Below are positions 43,818 to 54,300 of a DNA stretch of 64,000 bases, one piece after another (positions within the stretch are counted from its first letter, which is position 1; each line of letters opens with the position of its first letter). Both the position numbers and the translations under genes were made by a program. Under the pieces are notes generated by a model that worked only from the letters and a program-made list of their open reading frames with translations, had not been told where the DNA came from and did not search any database. The stretch is from Martelella mediterranea (GTDB lineage: Bacteria > Pseudomonadota > Alphaproteobacteria > Rhizobiales > Rhizobiaceae): the NCBI GenBank assembly GCA_003001975.1, contig PVUG01000017.1:1-64000 (forward strand), written 5' to 3'.

Positions 43818-44543
43818 TCAGTCTTTCTTCTGGCCGAACATCTTTTTCAGCATATCGGCCATGGGGCCGCTTTCGGGCATTTTCTGCTGCCCGTGCTGGC
43901 GGGCCTTGTGGATATGGGATTTCGCCTTCCGCACCGGTTTCGCAGAGGCCGGTTGCGGCGGCGCGCCGCTGCCGCTGCCGCCCGTTGCCAGCGCGAGCTT
44001 GTTCATGAACTGCGAATCCTCACCGCGCACCAGAAGGTCTGCGTTCGACGCAATCCCTGCCAGCAATGGCTCCAGCCATTCGCTGTCGACCTTGGCGAAA
44101 TTGCCGAGCACATGGCCGTGGACGCGCGCCTTGTCGCCGGGATGGCCAATGCCGAGGCGCAGACGCCGGTAATCCTTGCCGCAATGGGCGTCGATGGACT
44201 TGATGCCGTTATGCCCGCCCGAGCCGCCGCCGGTCTTGATGCGGGCCTTTCCGGGGATCAGGTCCAGTTCGTCATAGATCACCAGCAGGTCTGCGACGGA
44301 AAGCTTGTAGAAGCGCAGCACCTCGCCGACCGCCTCGCCGGACAGGTTCATGAAGGTTTGGGGCTTGATCAGCAGCACTTTCTCGCCGGCAAGGCTGCCT
44401 TCTGAAATCAGCCCCTTGAACTTGGCTGACCAAGGCGAAAAAACGTTGCTGTCGGCGATGGCGTCAACGGCCATGAAGCCGATATTGTGTCGGTTGCCGG
44501 CATACTGGCCGCCCGGATTACCGAGACCCGCGATAATGAACAT
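43818..44543 (-). CDS. pth: Peptidyl-tRNA hydrolase
   Basis: Releases peptide from stalled peptidyl-tRNA. 241 residues: [20 protein letters not shown] with catalytic His19 (HNIGF), YDELDL (Asp near 93) and [13 protein letters not shown]. About 50 extra C-terminal residues, basic and Gly/Pro-rich ([20 protein letters not shown]), exceed the E. coli length; such tails are common in alphaproteobacteria. Start 44543 has AAGGA about 9-11 nt upstream. In most relatives pth follows rplY; here a signalling gene lies between them. Confidence 0.94.
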   Translation of the reverse strand: MFIIAGLGNPGGQYAGNRHNIGFMAVDAIADSNVFSPWSAKFKGLISEGSLAGEKVLLIKPQTFMNLSGEAVGEVLRFYKLSVADLLVIYDELDLIPGKARIKTGGGSGGHNGIKSIDAHCGKDYRRLRLGIGHPGDKARVHGHVLGNFAKVDSEWLEPLLAGIASNADLLVRGEDSQFMNKLALATGGSGSGAPPQPASAKPVRKAKSHIHKARQHGQQKMPESGPMADMLKKMFGQKKD

Positions 44544-44620
44544 AAGCTGCTGTCCTTCAGGAAAAAGCGGCCCTTTTCCAACCTGTTTCACGTCGCATGT
44601 CAATATGCGTCGGCCGGGCC

Positions 44621-46906
44621 TCAGACGAGCGCCATCGCCTCGGAAAGCGGTAGCGGTGTCGAAAACAGGAAGCCCTGGGCATACTGAACACCGATTGTGC
44701 GCAGGTGTCGTGCCTGCTCTTCTTCTTCCACACCCTCGGCAATCATCAGGCAGTCCATGTTCGTCGCAATCGCCGCGATGCCCTCGATCAGCCGGCGGCT
44801 GCGTGTGGCGATCGCCGGGTCGGGATGCGTCAGCCCCTTGATGAAGGACTGGTCGATCTTGATGATATCGACCTGAAAGCGCGTCAGATAGGCAAGGGAC
44901 GAATAGCCGGTTCCGAAATCATCAAGCGCGATCCGGCAACCGATGCGACGCAGCTGTTGAAGACATTCGGTGATCCGGTCGCTGTCTTCCAGGAAAACGG
45001 CTTCGGTGATCTCGACGGTCAACTGTGCCGGATCGACGCCGTAAACCTCAAGCTCGCTGGCTATGAATGCGATCTTTTCGGGCGTCAGCTCCACCGGCGA
45101 AAGATTGATGGCGATGTGCAGGTGTTCATCACCGTGGCGCTGGCCAAGGGCGCGCAGGCCGGAAAGCGCTTTTGAAAAGAGCTGCCGTCCGGCGAGATCG
45201 ATCCGGTCCGATTCCTCGGCGATGGCGATGAATTCACCGGGCGGTATCAGGCCTTTTTCGGGGTGGTTGAGGCGCATCAGGGCCTCAAAGCCGACGATAT
45301 TGCCGCTTGCAAGATGCGTGACGGACTGAAAATGGGGCTCGAACAGGCTTTCCTCGATCCCGCGCCGGATGTCGTCTTCCGACTCCGTCCGCTTCTTTCG
45401 GCTTGCCAGCATTTCGGGCTCGAATGTCCGGATGCCGTTTCCGCCTTCGCTCTTGCATGAGGAGCTGGCAATCGTGGCGAAATGAATGAATTCCTGGCTG
45501 TCGGCGGCATTTTCGGGGAAGTGGGCAATACCGATACTGACGGTGATCGACATCGTTGCAGAGCCGATCACGAAGGGCGCGCGTGCAGCTTCGCAGAGTG
45601 CCTCGGCGATGGTTTTGGCGTTCTTCCGGGCATCTGTGCCGGAGAGCACAAGCGCAAACTCATCGCTGCCGAGGCGGGCCGACAGCAGCGCCTTCTGCAG
45701 TGACGGGCGCCACCGCTTGACGAGTGCGCGCAGCAGCTCCTCGCTCGCTCTGTGGCCATGATGGTCGTTGATCGACTTGAACCGGTCGATATCGACAAGC
45801 AGACAGGCCAGCTGGCAGCCCGGTTTGGCATCGGCAATCAGGTCGGCAAGCCGTTTCTCGAAGCCGATCCGATTTACAAGGCCGGTGAGGTGATCGGCAA
45901 ATTCCGCCGTGTCGGTATCCGCTGCCTCGACGGTCAGGTCGGAAATGTCCTGGATCACCGCAAGCGCGAAGGCCTTGCCATCCGGCGCGGATACCGCCGT
46001 TGCAGCAAACCATGTGTCGGAAGTGCTGCCGTCGGCGTGGCGAAAGCGCAGCATGCCCTTCTGGGGCTGGCCTTGCTCATGAAGGTCGGAAAGGCGTTTG
46101 CCGATCACATCCCGGTCAGGGGCGGCGATAAATGTGCCGATGTCGGCGCCTGTCACATCCTCGCGACCGTAACCGCTCTTGCGCAGCCAGCCCTTGCTGA
46201 CATCGACGAATTTGCCTGCCGCCGAAATCAGACAGGCCATTTCGGTTTCGCTTTCGAACAGATGACCGAAGAGACGATGGTCGTCACCACCGTCCGACTG
46301 GGGGCGGGGGACAGACTCCCGTATTTCCTCCGGATCGGATTGCGATGCGCCGTCTTCGCCGCCAGTATCTCCGGAAGAACCGGCACGGGCCTTGAGTGTG
46401 CCGAAGAAGCGCCATGATGCCCAGCCAAGAAAAAACGATGCGACAACGCCTGTCACTATGATCAGCCACATCGCTGTACTGATCGAGGCGGGTCTTGAGA
46501 AATAGAGATTGAGCTTGCCGACTTCCTGTACGCCATTGCCGATCCCGTCATAAATGGGACGAGACAGGGAAGCCATGGCATTTGGCGTGCCGATTGGCAG
46601 GCTCGTGTCCTGCATCAGAAGATCGACCATTCCCGACCGATCGACGATCTCGACCTTGTCGACCTCGGGCGTCTTCTGAATGGCGGTCGCGATCATTGCC
46701 ATCGTGTCATAATCGGCCGTCGCCATGGAAACGGCGAGCGCCGGCGCGCTGATATCGGCAAGCTGTGCGATATGTTTCGAGAAACTGGCGTCGGTTGCTT
46801 CGATCATGTGAAGCGAAAACAGCGAAAGGATTAACAGAGCCATGCTCACCGCGCAGGAGCTTGCCAGGGCGATCATGATGTCTCTGCCGGATCGAAGCCT
46901 GATCAT
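44621..46906 (-). CDS. Membrane GGDEF/PAS/EAL protein (c-di-GMP signalling)
   Basis: About 761 residues: a membrane segment ([20 protein letters not shown]), a periplasmic sensor loop, a second membrane segment ([20 protein letters not shown]), a PAS-like domain, then GGDEF-like and EAL domains. The GGDEF motif reads RLGSDEF, so the second Gly is Ser and cyclase activity is doubtful. The EAL part keeps FEALMRL, the Glu-containing [16 protein letters not shown] and KIDQSFI, so phosphodiesterase activity is plausible. The start is uncertain: 46906 gives a normal membrane-protein N-terminus, and the frame extends to 47002; neither has a good ribosome site. Confidence 0.85.
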   Translation of the reverse strand: MIRLRSGRDIMIALASSCAVSMALLILSLFSLHMIEATDASFSKHIAQLADISAPALAVSMATADYDTMAMIATAIQKTPEVDKVEIVDRSGMVDLLMQDTSLPIGTPNAMASLSRPIYDGIGNGVQEVGKLNLYFSRPASISTAMWLIIVTGVVASFFLGWASWRFFGTLKARAGSSGDTGGEDGASQSDPEEIRESVPRPQSDGGDDHRLFGHLFESETEMACLISAAGKFVDVSKGWLRKSGYGREDVTGADIGTFIAAPDRDVIGKRLSDLHEQGQPQKGMLRFRHADGSTSDTWFAATAVSAPDGKAFALAVIQDISDLTVEAADTDTAEFADHLTGLVNRIGFEKRLADLIADAKPGCQLACLLVDIDRFKSINDHHGHRASEELLRALVKRWRPSLQKALLSARLGSDEFALVLSGTDARKNAKTIAEALCEAARAPFVIGSATMSITVSIGIAHFPENAADSQEFIHFATIASSSCKSEGGNGIRTFEPEMLASRKKRTESEDDIRRGIEESLFEPHFQSVTHLASGNIVGFEALMRLNHPEKGLIPPGEFIAIAEESDRIDLAGRQLFSKALSGLRALGQRHGDEHLHIAINLSPVELTPEKIAFIASELEVYGVDPAQLTVEITEAVFLEDSDRITECLQQLRRIGCRIALDDFGTGYSSLAYLTRFQVDIIKIDQSFIKGLTHPDPAIATRSRRLIEGIAAIATNMDCLMIAEGVEEEEQARHLRTIGVQYAQGFLFSTPLPLSEAMALV

Positions 46907-47114
46907 GTGACCGTACTTGGCCCCTTCTCCACGCTGTATCCCGATTTTGCGGATGATCCGGCGAATGCCGGATGAATGTAAGCTATGACTTCCGAATAAC
47001 ATGCATGTTTTTTAGCTGACCTGCAATAACAAACGCCTAATTCTTCTGGTTGTGCAGAAGGATCTTTACGTCCGATTCCGCCTGTATCGGAAGACAGGCA
47101 GTGCGACCAGCCCA

Positions 47115-47148
47115 AAAATGAAAAGCCACGGGTTTCCCCGCGGCTTTT
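47115..47148 (-). terminator. rplY terminator
   Basis: AAAAGCCACGGG (47121-47132) pairs with CCCGCGGCTTTT (47137-47148), with one mismatch. On the minus strand it is followed by CATTTTT. It lies just after the rplY stop codon. Confidence 0.82.
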
Positions 47149-47175
47149 CAGTTTCTGTCAGAGAACGGCAGCAGC

Positions 47176-47817
47176 TTATTCTTCTGCGCCGCCTTCTTCT
47201 TCGGTCGTTTCGGCGGCGTCTTCGGCTTCGTCCTGTTCGGACTTCATGCCGGCCGGCGCTGCGATCGTGGCGATGGTGAAGTCACGGTCGGAGATGACCG
47301 GCGTAACCTTCGCGGGCACGTCGACAGCGGAGATGTGGATCGACTCGCCAACTTCGACGTTTGCAAGATCAACCGTGATGCTGTCGGGAATGGCGTTTGC
47401 CGGGCAGTTGAATTCAACTTCATGGCGCACGATGTTCAGGACACCGCCCTGCTTGATGCCGGGGCAGATTTCATCGTTGATGAAGTGAACCGGAACGGCA
47501 ACCGTAACGGTGCTCTTGGCCGAGATCCGCAGGAAGTCGACATGCATGACGAAGTCGCGGACGGGGTCGAGCTGATAGTCCTTCGGCAGGACCATGTACT
47601 TGTCCTTGCCGACTTCGATCGTGAAGGTCGTGGTCATGAAGCCACCGTCGAAGATGCGCTTGGTCACTTCCTTGCGAGAGACCGCGATCGAAACCGGGGC
47701 TTTCTTGTCGCCGTAAATGACGGCGGGCACCAGGCCGTTGCGGCGCAGTTCGCGGGAGGACCCCTTACCGACCCGTTCGCGCGCTTCGGCCGTGAGCAGA
47801 GAGCTATTGTCGCTCAT
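47176..47817 (-). CDS. rplY: Ribosomal protein L25/Ctc
   Basis: 213 residues: 5S rRNA-binding N-terminal domain ([24 protein letters not shown]) and the TL5/Ctc C-terminal domain, ending in an acidic tail ([15 protein letters not shown]). The two-domain long form is normal for alphaproteobacteria. AAGGAAATGCC precedes the ATG. Confidence 0.97.
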   Translation of the reverse strand: MSDNSSLLTAEARERVGKGSSRELRRNGLVPAVIYGDKKAPVSIAVSRKEVTKRIFDGGFMTTTFTIEVGKDKYMVLPKDYQLDPVRDFVMHVDFLRISAKSTVTVAVPVHFINDEICPGIKQGGVLNIVRHEVEFNCPANAIPDSITVDLANVEVGESIHISAVDVPAKVTPVISDRDFTIATIAAPAGMKSEQDEAEDAAETTEEEGGAEE

Positions 47818-48031
47818 GGCATTTCCTTTCAGGTTATGTGGAGCGTTTCGCCGGCATGTTCTTGCCTTTGAAACGGGAGGGGCAAGCCCTCATTCGCGCT
47901 GCCTCCAAGGGTGTCTGCGCGAACGTGGTGCCTATATAGGACGGACGGGCAAAAGGCAAGGCCGGAGCCTGCGCGATCAAGGCAACCGCACTGATCAACG
48001 GTAACGATCACTCTCGATGTGTCGATCCGTC

Positions 48032-48964
48032 TTAGTCGAAGAGGCTCGAAACCGACGATTCGTGGCTGGTCCGGTTGATCGCCTCGCCGATAAGGGCGGC
48101 TGTGGAGATGACGCGGATATTGCCCGAAGCGACCATCTCGCCGCGCGGCTGGATCGAGTCGGTGATCACCAGTTCCTCCAGCTTGGACGAGCCGATCCGC
48201 TGGACGGCAGCGCCGGAGAGAACGCCATGGGTGATGTAGGCGGTGACCGAAAGCGCGCCGTTGTTCAAAAGCGCCTCGGCCGCGTTGCACAGCGTGCCGC
48301 CGGAATCGATGATATCGTCGATCAGGATGCACTCCTTGCCCTCGACTTCACCGATGATGTTCATGACCTCGGATTCGCCGGGGCGTTCGCGCCGCTTGTC
48401 GACGATGGCCAGCAGACAGTCCAGCCGCTTGGCCAGCGCACGGGCGCGCACCACGCCGCCGACATCGGGCGAAACCACCATGACATTGTCGAGATTGCGC
48501 CGCGCCTTGATGTCGCGCGCAAGAATCGGCAGTGCATAAAGGTTGTCGGTCGGAATATCGAAGAAACCCTGGATCTGACCGGCATGCAGGTCGAGCGTCA
48601 TCACACGGTTGGCGCCGGCCTGGGTGATCAGGTTGGCAACGAGCTTGGCCGAGATCGGCGTGCGCGGTCCGGGTTTACGGTCCTGTCTGGCATAGCCGAA
48701 ATAGGGGAGAACCGCCGTGATGCGCCGCGCCGACGAACGTCGGAATGCGTCGATCATGATCAGCAATTCCATCAGGTGGTCGTTGGTCGGGAAAGAGGTC
48801 GACTGGACGACAAAAACATCCTCGCCGCGCACATTTTCCTGAATTTCAACGAAAATTTCCTGATCGGCGAACCGCCTGACGCTCGCCTTGCCCATCGGGA
48901 CATTGAGATAGTTGCAAATCGCTTCGGCAAGCTGTCGGTTGGAATTGCCTGCGAAAACTTTCAT
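48032..48964 (-). CDS. prs: Ribose-phosphate pyrophosphokinase
   Basis: Makes PRPP from ribose-5-phosphate and ATP for purine, pyrimidine, His and Trp synthesis. 310 residues. [15 protein letters not shown] start, metal-binding [16 protein letters not shown], and PRPP loop [13 protein letters not shown]. The ATG at 48964 is chosen because family members begin there; the frame extends 30 codons upstream without support. Confidence 0.97.
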   Translation of the reverse strand: MKVFAGNSNRQLAEAICNYLNVPMGKASVRRFADQEIFVEIQENVRGEDVFVVQSTSFPTNDHLMELLIMIDAFRRSSARRITAVLPYFGYARQDRKPGPRTPISAKLVANLITQAGANRVMTLDLHAGQIQGFFDIPTDNLYALPILARDIKARRNLDNVMVVSPDVGGVVRARALAKRLDCLLAIVDKRRERPGESEVMNIIGEVEGKECILIDDIIDSGGTLCNAAEALLNNGALSVTAYITHGVLSGAAVQRIGSSKLEELVITDSIQPRGEMVASGNIRVISTAALIGEAINRTSHESSVSSLFD

Positions 48965-49102
48965 GTCATATCGCCCGTTGCGTCTGTCTGCCCGCTTTTT
49001 AACCGGCTTGCCTGTGAATGCAAGGCGGTTGTTACTGTCTTGTGACGGTTTCAACCGACTTTCCCGGATTCTCCTGTGCCCGAGAGCCTGATCCAGACCA
49101 TT

Positions 49103-50011
49103 TCAGCCCTGGCTGTCGAGCCAGGCAAGCAGGGAACCGACAGATTCCTGACCGATATCCGCCATCATCGCCGGCGTTACCCCGTCCCACGGGTCGCTGC
49201 CGGAAAAACCGGCATCCGGAGAGGGCGTGCTGCCCTGGATGCGGTGGAGACGCAGACCGTCGGGACCGATGACATCCCAGACATAGACCACGGAGACCCG
49301 GCCATCCTGATCAACGACGGAGAAATAGCCCTTGAGACTGATGTCGGCGGTGGTCTGATCCATCGGCACGATGGTCAGGCCGGCCGCGCGCACGCTGTCG
49401 CCAAGCCGGGCGGAAAGGGGCGCGAGCTTCTCCGATGGCGCGCCGATGATCGGCAGGAAGCGGATTGTCTGGGCTGCGGCAACAGCGGTGGCCGGCGGGG
49501 CAGAACTTGGTTGCGTCGTAGCAGGCTGCGCGGCGGCAGGCTGCGCCGCGGCCGGTTGAGTGGCGGCCGGTTGGGCGGCGATGGCCTGCTGTTGTACTGC
49601 CGTGGCAGGGGGGGCAGCAGGGGCAAGCTGCTGTGGCGCGGTTTGCGCTGCGGCCGGCGCGGCCGTTGAGGCAACGGCCGCCTGCTGCGGCTGGCCGAGC
49701 TGTTCGGCCTGCTGACCGAATGTGCTGGGCGGCCTGCCCCTTGCGGGCGTGGCATCGTGAGTCGTTGCCGCTTGCTGCTGATACGTTCCGCCGCCGGCCG
49801 GACTGTCGGAATATGTCGTTGTCGGCGGAGCAAGGTTCTGTCGGGCGACGTTGGTCTGCGGGGCTGCTGCGACAGGCGGCGGGTTCTGGGCGACCTGCGG
49901 CGAGGCCGAGCCGACCGGCGCCGGCGGTGTGGACGTCAATGTCAGCACATCGCTGGTGGAGCAGGCGGCAAGCAGGCCCGCAGCAACGAAAATGCTTGCC
50001 ATCCGGAACAT
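49103..50011 (-). CDS. Lipoprotein with Ala/Gln/Pro-rich linker
   Basis: 302 residues. Signal peptide FRMASIFVAAGLLAACS with lipobox LAAC (Cys near 17), a long low-complexity linker (about 25-180) that includes tandem A-A-Q-P-A units, and a folded C-terminal domain (about 183-302: IRFLPIIGAPSEKLAPLSARL, FSVVDQDGRVSVVYVWDVIG). It is probably an envelope lipoprotein processed by the Lgt encoded 3 kb downstream. I do not recognise the C-terminal family with confidence. AAGGG precedes the ATG. Confidence 0.78.
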   Translation of the reverse strand: MFRMASIFVAAGLLAACSTSDVLTLTSTPPAPVGSASPQVAQNPPPVAAAPQTNVARQNLAPPTTTYSDSPAGGGTYQQQAATTHDATPARGRPPSTFGQQAEQLGQPQQAAVASTAAPAAAQTAPQQLAPAAPPATAVQQQAIAAQPAATQPAAAQPAAAQPATTQPSSAPPATAVAAAQTIRFLPIIGAPSEKLAPLSARLGDSVRAAGLTIVPMDQTTADISLKGYFSVVDQDGRVSVVYVWDVIGPDGLRLHRIQGSTPSPDAGFSGSDPWDGVTPAMMADIGQESVGSLLAWLDSQG

Positions 50012-50092
50012 TTGATCACGCCCTTCCTTTGAAATCGTTCGCGATTTTCAGGAGCGGACGCTGTGTTGTCAAACGGTGGACGTGATCATGCT

Positions 50093-51244
50093 TTATTTTG
50101 TGTAAAGGTCGAGGCTGAGCCGCGAAAGCGGCCTGGGATCATCCTCGCCGGTCAGGTAGGTGCGACCGAGCGTCATTGCCGTACCGCTGTCGGAATCCAT
50201 GAGGATAATGTGCACGAACAGCGACATCGAAGGCAGGATCGGGTTCGGATTCCCGGCGTGGAACATCTGGTGTTCCATCCATGACGGCGCGAACCGCGCG
50301 CCCAGTGAATAGCCGCAGGCATTCAGTCGGTGGCGGGAAAGGCCGCGGTCATCCATGATTTCGGCGTGCTTGTCGAAAACGTCGCCGAAACTGTGCCCGG
50401 GCCGCAGCAGTTCTTCAATCGCCTCCAGCGCAGCCCGTCCGGCGCCGTAAAGCGCGTGGTGCCGGTCGCTCGGCTCCCCAACCACCACCGTGCGCATCGC
50501 CGCCACATGATAATGAGCCCAGACGCCGGCCCATTCGAGCGTGAGCTGATCGTTTTCCAAAAGCGTCTGGCGCCCCGATTTCGCGCGGCACAGAAGCGCG
50601 CTTTCGCCGGAACCGATGATGAAATTGTTGGCCGGATAATCACCGCCTCCCGAAAGCACCGCACCCTGCATGGCAGACAGGATTTCGCCTTCATCGGCGC
50701 CCGGCCTGATCAGCGGCAGCGCTGCATCGAAGGCGTCGTCGCACAGTGTCGCAGCCTTTTCGATACAGGTGATCTCGGCCGGGCTTTTGATCAGGCGCAG
50801 ATTGCTGACCAGATAGGAAGAATCCTCAATCTGGCAGAAGCTGGAAAGCTGCTCGTCGAGCAGGTGGGCGGACCGTCCGGTCATGCCGTGGGTGTCGTAT
50901 TCGACGCCGATCCGGCAGCCAAGCAGGTCGAGGTCGGCAAGCATTTCCTTCAGGTCCCGGCTCGGATCGGTCTGGCCGCGATCGACCCAGATGCGGATAT
51001 CGCTGATATTCGAGGTCTGGCGCGCCTGGCGGACATCGGCCGAACGGGTCAGAAGCGTCATCTTGCCGTCGGCGGTCACCGCAAGGCACTGGAAAAACAC
51101 GAAGCCGAAGGTGTCATATCCCGTCAGCCAGTACATGCTTTCCTGCGCAAACAGCAGCACGGCATCGAGCTTCTTGGCTGCCATTGCGCTTTTCAGCCGC
51201 GTCAGCCTCTCGGCATATTCTTCGCTTTCAAAGATAAGCGCCAT
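50093..51244 (-). CDS. M24-family (Xaa-Pro peptidase/creatinase-like) protein lacking metal ligands
   Basis: 383 residues with the pita-bread fold: a creatinase-type N-terminal domain (1-155) and a C-terminal domain. The positions that bind metal in aminopeptidase P are changed: first Asp is Glu237 (LEWAG), the Asp eleven residues on is Ala248 (HVAAMRT), and the GHGIG His is Tyr312 (GYSLG). It is therefore more like creatinase or DoeA-type hydrolases, which need no metal. GGGGAGA lies 7 nt before the ATG at 51244. It precedes the lipoprotein gene on the same strand and lies downstream of pgeF. Confidence 0.83.
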   Translation of the reverse strand: MALIFESEEYAERLTRLKSAMAAKKLDAVLLFAQESMYWLTGYDTFGFVFFQCLAVTADGKMTLLTRSADVRQARQTSNISDIRIWVDRGQTDPSRDLKEMLADLDLLGCRIGVEYDTHGMTGRSAHLLDEQLSSFCQIEDSSYLVSNLRLIKSPAEITCIEKAATLCDDAFDAALPLIRPGADEGEILSAMQGAVLSGGGDYPANNFIIGSGESALLCRAKSGRQTLLENDQLTLEWAGVWAHYHVAAMRTVVVGEPSDRHHALYGAGRAALEAIEELLRPGHSFGDVFDKHAEIMDDRGLSRHRLNACGYSLGARFAPSWMEHQMFHAGNPNPILPSMSLFVHIILMDSDSGTAMTLGRTYLTGEDDPRPLSRLSLDLYTK

Positions 51245-51289
51245 ATCTGTCTCCCCGGGCGTGTGTGGCACGCTGTTGACATGTGAAGC

Positions 51290-52108
51290 TCACCGAGCCC
51301 CGATCGAAATCGCCGAAATCTGCCGGCCGTAGTCCGGTTCGCCACGATGGGTGGCGCGGCGATAGGAAAAGAAATCCTGCTCGTTTTCATATGTACACTG
51401 TCCGACGATGTCGTGGACAATGCCGGCACGGTCCAGTTTCAGGCCGATAAAGCCAGCAAGGTCGAAGAGCGCGTGCCCCGCCGTTTCCGACGGTGTGAAG
51501 AAACGCGCAAATGCGCTGTCGGCCTGTGTAAAGCGTTCGATGAATTCCGGGCCGACTTCATAAGCCTTGCTGCCGATTGCCGGGCCCAGGCTTGCAACAA
51601 TCGCCTCACGTCGTGCGCCGAGTGCAATCATCGCGTCTGCTGTTGTCTCCAGTATGCCGGTGAAAGCGCCGCGCCAGCCGGCATGGGCCGCACCGACAAC
51701 GCCGTTTTCGGTATCGGCCAGCAATACCGGCCCGCAATCGGCCGTCAGGACACCGAGCACAAGCCCCGGCGTGCTGGTCACCAGACTATCAGCGCGCGGC
51801 CGGTCGCCGGTCAGGGGCCGGTCCACGGCGACCACATCGGCCGAATGGCACTGATGGAGGTTGATGAGGTTGTCGGCGTTCTCGCCAAACCATCCGGCCA
51901 CCGCGGCGCGATTCGCTGCGACATTTTCAGTCCCGTCATCCGACCCCGCGCCACAGTTGAGGCTGTCGTAGATGCCGGTCGAGACACCGCCCCGGCGCGT
52001 GAAAAAGCCGTGACGGAAACCGGTTCCGGAAAGCCGCGCGCTCAAGAGCGGGCTTTGAACCGGGACAGGTTCAGCATGGGTTTCGGCTGTCCGGTCGGAC
52101 TGGCGCAT
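51290..52108 (-). CDS. pgeF: Purine nucleoside phosphorylase / polyphenol oxidase family (YfiH, DUF152)
   Basis: 272 residues. Zn-site motifs of the LACC1/YfiH family: HQCHSADV (near 85), LTADCGPVLLAD (near 122) and AHAGWRGAF (near 140). Members act as purine nucleoside phosphorylase/adenosine deaminase, and E. coli YfiH edits cell-wall precursors. AGGAAATTGCA precedes the ATG. Part of the conserved lgt-midA-pgeF group. Confidence 0.9.
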   Translation of the reverse strand: MRQSDRTAETHAEPVPVQSPLLSARLSGTGFRHGFFTRRGGVSTGIYDSLNCGAGSDDGTENVAANRAAVAGWFGENADNLINLHQCHSADVVAVDRPLTGDRPRADSLVTSTPGLVLGVLTADCGPVLLADTENGVVGAAHAGWRGAFTGILETTADAMIALGARREAIVASLGPAIGSKAYEVGPEFIERFTQADSAFARFFTPSETAGHALFDLAGFIGLKLDRAGIVHDIVGQCTYENEQDFFSYRRATHRGEPDYGRQISAISIGAR

Positions 52109-52162
52109 TGCAATTTCCTGGATCGTGTTTTGGCGGATGTTGGTGTGGGGCAGGTGTGGTTG

Positions 52163-53263
52163 TCAATCCTCGGCGTCAAACGGAATGAGCGCCAATGACC
52201 GGTGGGAAACGCACAATACCTTGAAAAGGTTACCCATTTCGTCAGCGCCTTCCCCTGCAAGTCGGCGGGCGGCCGCGACGATCTGCTGCTGGGTTTCGAA
52301 ACTCTTTCCCCGGCCGAGCTGCGAAGCACGGGGACCGAGGCCGAGACCGGCGAGAAAAGCGCCCTGCATCATCATCGGATGGACATGGGCGCCCTCATGC
52401 TGCGCGGCAGCGGCAAGGGCTGCAAAATCGACATGGCTGGTGAGGTCTGCCTCGCCCGGATGGGCAAGCGGCGGATCGAAAACATGCTTGCGCACGGCCT
52501 GCAGGGTGTCGCCGAAACCGCTGTTCAGGTGGCCGTAATCGATGATCAGCGCGCTGCCGCCACCGGTCTTCAGCCTTTCGGCAATGCGGGCCATCAGCGC
52601 TTCGCGCGCCGGGGCAGGTTCGAAGATCGTGCCGTCGGCCTGTGTTTTCCAGTTGGCGGGAAGGGCGGCAGGATCAAGCCGGGCAGGGGAGACGCCGAAG
52701 GTCAGCGCGCCCTCGTCGTCAAGCGTCACCACGCGTTCGAAGAAACCGCTTCCCGTCTTGACGAACTGGCGCGTGGCGATAGCGTCGAACAATTCATTGG
52801 CGACAAACAGGGTGAAGCCGTCGGGCGCCGCGCCAATATCATCGATCCAGACGATCCGGTCGGTGTGGCGCGTAAGAGTGTCGGCCTGGCGCGCGCGCAA
52901 CGCCGGGCTGGTTTCCATCAGGGCTACCGAAAGCCCGTCATAGAGGTCGGGCGCCAATTGGGCGATGACGTTCAGAATATCCGCCATCATCGTGCCGCGC
53001 CCCGGCCCGCCCTCGATCAGCACGGTTTTCTCGGGGCGGCCGTGGCTTTGCCAGACCTGAATCAGGAAGATGCCGACGAGTTCGCCGAAAAGCTGCGAGA
53101 CTTCCGGCGCCGTGGTGAAATCGCCGCTACGGCCCAGCGGATCACGGTTGAGATAATAGCCGTATTCCGGATCGGCCAGGCAGAGGGTGAAATAGGTGCT
53201 GACCGGCATCGGCCCGCCGGTCTCGATCATTGTTTTGATCTTTTTGCCAAGCGGCGTGGTCAC
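52163..53263 (-). CDS. SAM-dependent methyltransferase, MidA/NDUFAF7 family (DUF185)
   Basis: 366 residues. The motif MPVSTYFTLCLADPEYGYY and SAM-binding IEGGPGRGTMMADIL are typical; later FVANELFDAIATRQFV and LIIDYGH. The mitochondrial relative NDUFAF7 methylates an arginine in the NDUFS2 subunit of complex I. GTG start at 53263 in a 4-nt overlap (GTGA) with the lgt stop, so translation is coupled to lgt. Confidence 0.9.
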   Translation of the reverse strand: MTTPLGKKIKTMIETGGPMPVSTYFTLCLADPEYGYYLNRDPLGRSGDFTTAPEVSQLFGELVGIFLIQVWQSHGRPEKTVLIEGGPGRGTMMADILNVIAQLAPDLYDGLSVALMETSPALRARQADTLTRHTDRIVWIDDIGAAPDGFTLFVANELFDAIATRQFVKTGSGFFERVVTLDDEGALTFGVSPARLDPAALPANWKTQADGTIFEPAPAREALMARIAERLKTGGGSALIIDYGHLNSGFGDTLQAVRKHVFDPPLAHPGEADLTSHVDFAALAAAAQHEGAHVHPMMMQGAFLAGLGLGPRASQLGRGKSFETQQQIVAAARRLAGEGADEMGNLFKVLCVSHRSLALIPFDAED

Positions 53264-54120
53264 GATGGTCTGTCCGTGTCTGCGCGCCTTGCCATGCGGC
53301 CGGAATACCAGATGCCCCACAGCCCGGCGAGCAGCATCGGAAGCGACAGCACCATGCCCATGGTCAGCCAACCGCCGAAGAGATAGCCAAGCTGCGGGTC
53401 GGGTTCGCGGAAGAATTCCACGAAGATGCGCGACAGGGCGTAGAGGCAGATGAAGATACTGCCCGTCAGCCCCGGGCGCTTCAGCGTGTGGAAAAACTGC
53501 GTGGCGATGAACAGGATGATGAGCGTGACAAGACCCTCAAGGCCCGCCTCGTAAAGCTGGCTCGGGTGACGCGGCAGCGCCCCGGCGCCGGGAAACACCA
53601 TGGCCCATGGCACATCGCTCACCCGGCCCCAAAGCTCGCCGTTGATGAAATTGGCGATGCGGCCGAAAAACAGGCCGATCGGGGTCACGGTCGCCATCAG
53701 GTCGAGCAGCGACCAGGTGTTGATGGCATGTTTGCGCGAGAAGAAGATCATGACCGTGATCATGCCGATCAGCCCGCCGTGGAACGACATGCCGCCATCC
53801 CAGACCTTGAAGACCATCAGCGGATTGGAAAGAAAAGCGTCGGGGACGTAGAACAGCATGTAGCCGAGCCGTCCGCCAACGACGATGCCCAGAACGGACC
53901 AGGTGATGAAATCGTCAAGCCGCGCCAGCGTCATCGGCTGCTTGCCGGCGGGCCAGAGCCGTTCTTTTTTCAGCAGCCAGCGTGCATAAAGCCAGCCGAG
54001 CAGAATGCCCGCGACATAGGCAAGCCCGTACCAGTGAACCTGCAACGGTCCGAGACGAAGCGCCACCGGATCGATAGCCGGATAGGGCATGGAGGCAAGC
54101 ATGATATGGTCTGGCAGCAA
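53260..54120 (-). CDS. lgt: Prolipoprotein diacylglyceryl transferase
   Basis: Transfers diacylglycerol from phosphatidylglycerol to the lipobox Cys. 286 residues, seven membrane helices. Key parts: VHWYGLAYVAGILLGW, GGMSFHGGLIG with essential His, and the signature FFGRIANFINGELWGR; later HPSQLYEAGLEG. I take TTG at 54120 because GAGGA lies 9 nt upstream; an ATG at 54102 has no site. First gene of the lgt-midA pair. Confidence 0.95.
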   Translation of the reverse strand: MLPDHIMLASMPYPAIDPVALRLGPLQVHWYGLAYVAGILLGWLYARWLLKKERLWPAGKQPMTLARLDDFITWSVLGIVVGGRLGYMLFYVPDAFLSNPLMVFKVWDGGMSFHGGLIGMITVMIFFSRKHAINTWSLLDLMATVTPIGLFFGRIANFINGELWGRVSDVPWAMVFPGAGALPRHPSQLYEAGLEGLVTLIILFIATQFFHTLKRPGLTGSIFICLYALSRIFVEFFREPDPQLGYLFGGWLTMGMVLSLPMLLAGLWGIWYSGRMARRADTDRPS

Positions 54121-54300
54121 GGTCTGAATTCCTCTATGGTCGGCGGGAAGATGGCGACATAATGCGGCCCGGTCAAGTTCGTCCGCGGTGCCGCTTCATG
54201 TACATTGTTTGCAGCCGGGCTTGCGCCTTTGCGACGGCTTCACTAACTCATGGGCAGGCACCGGTACGGTGCGCCCCGCATTGCGACAGGAGAAACCGAC

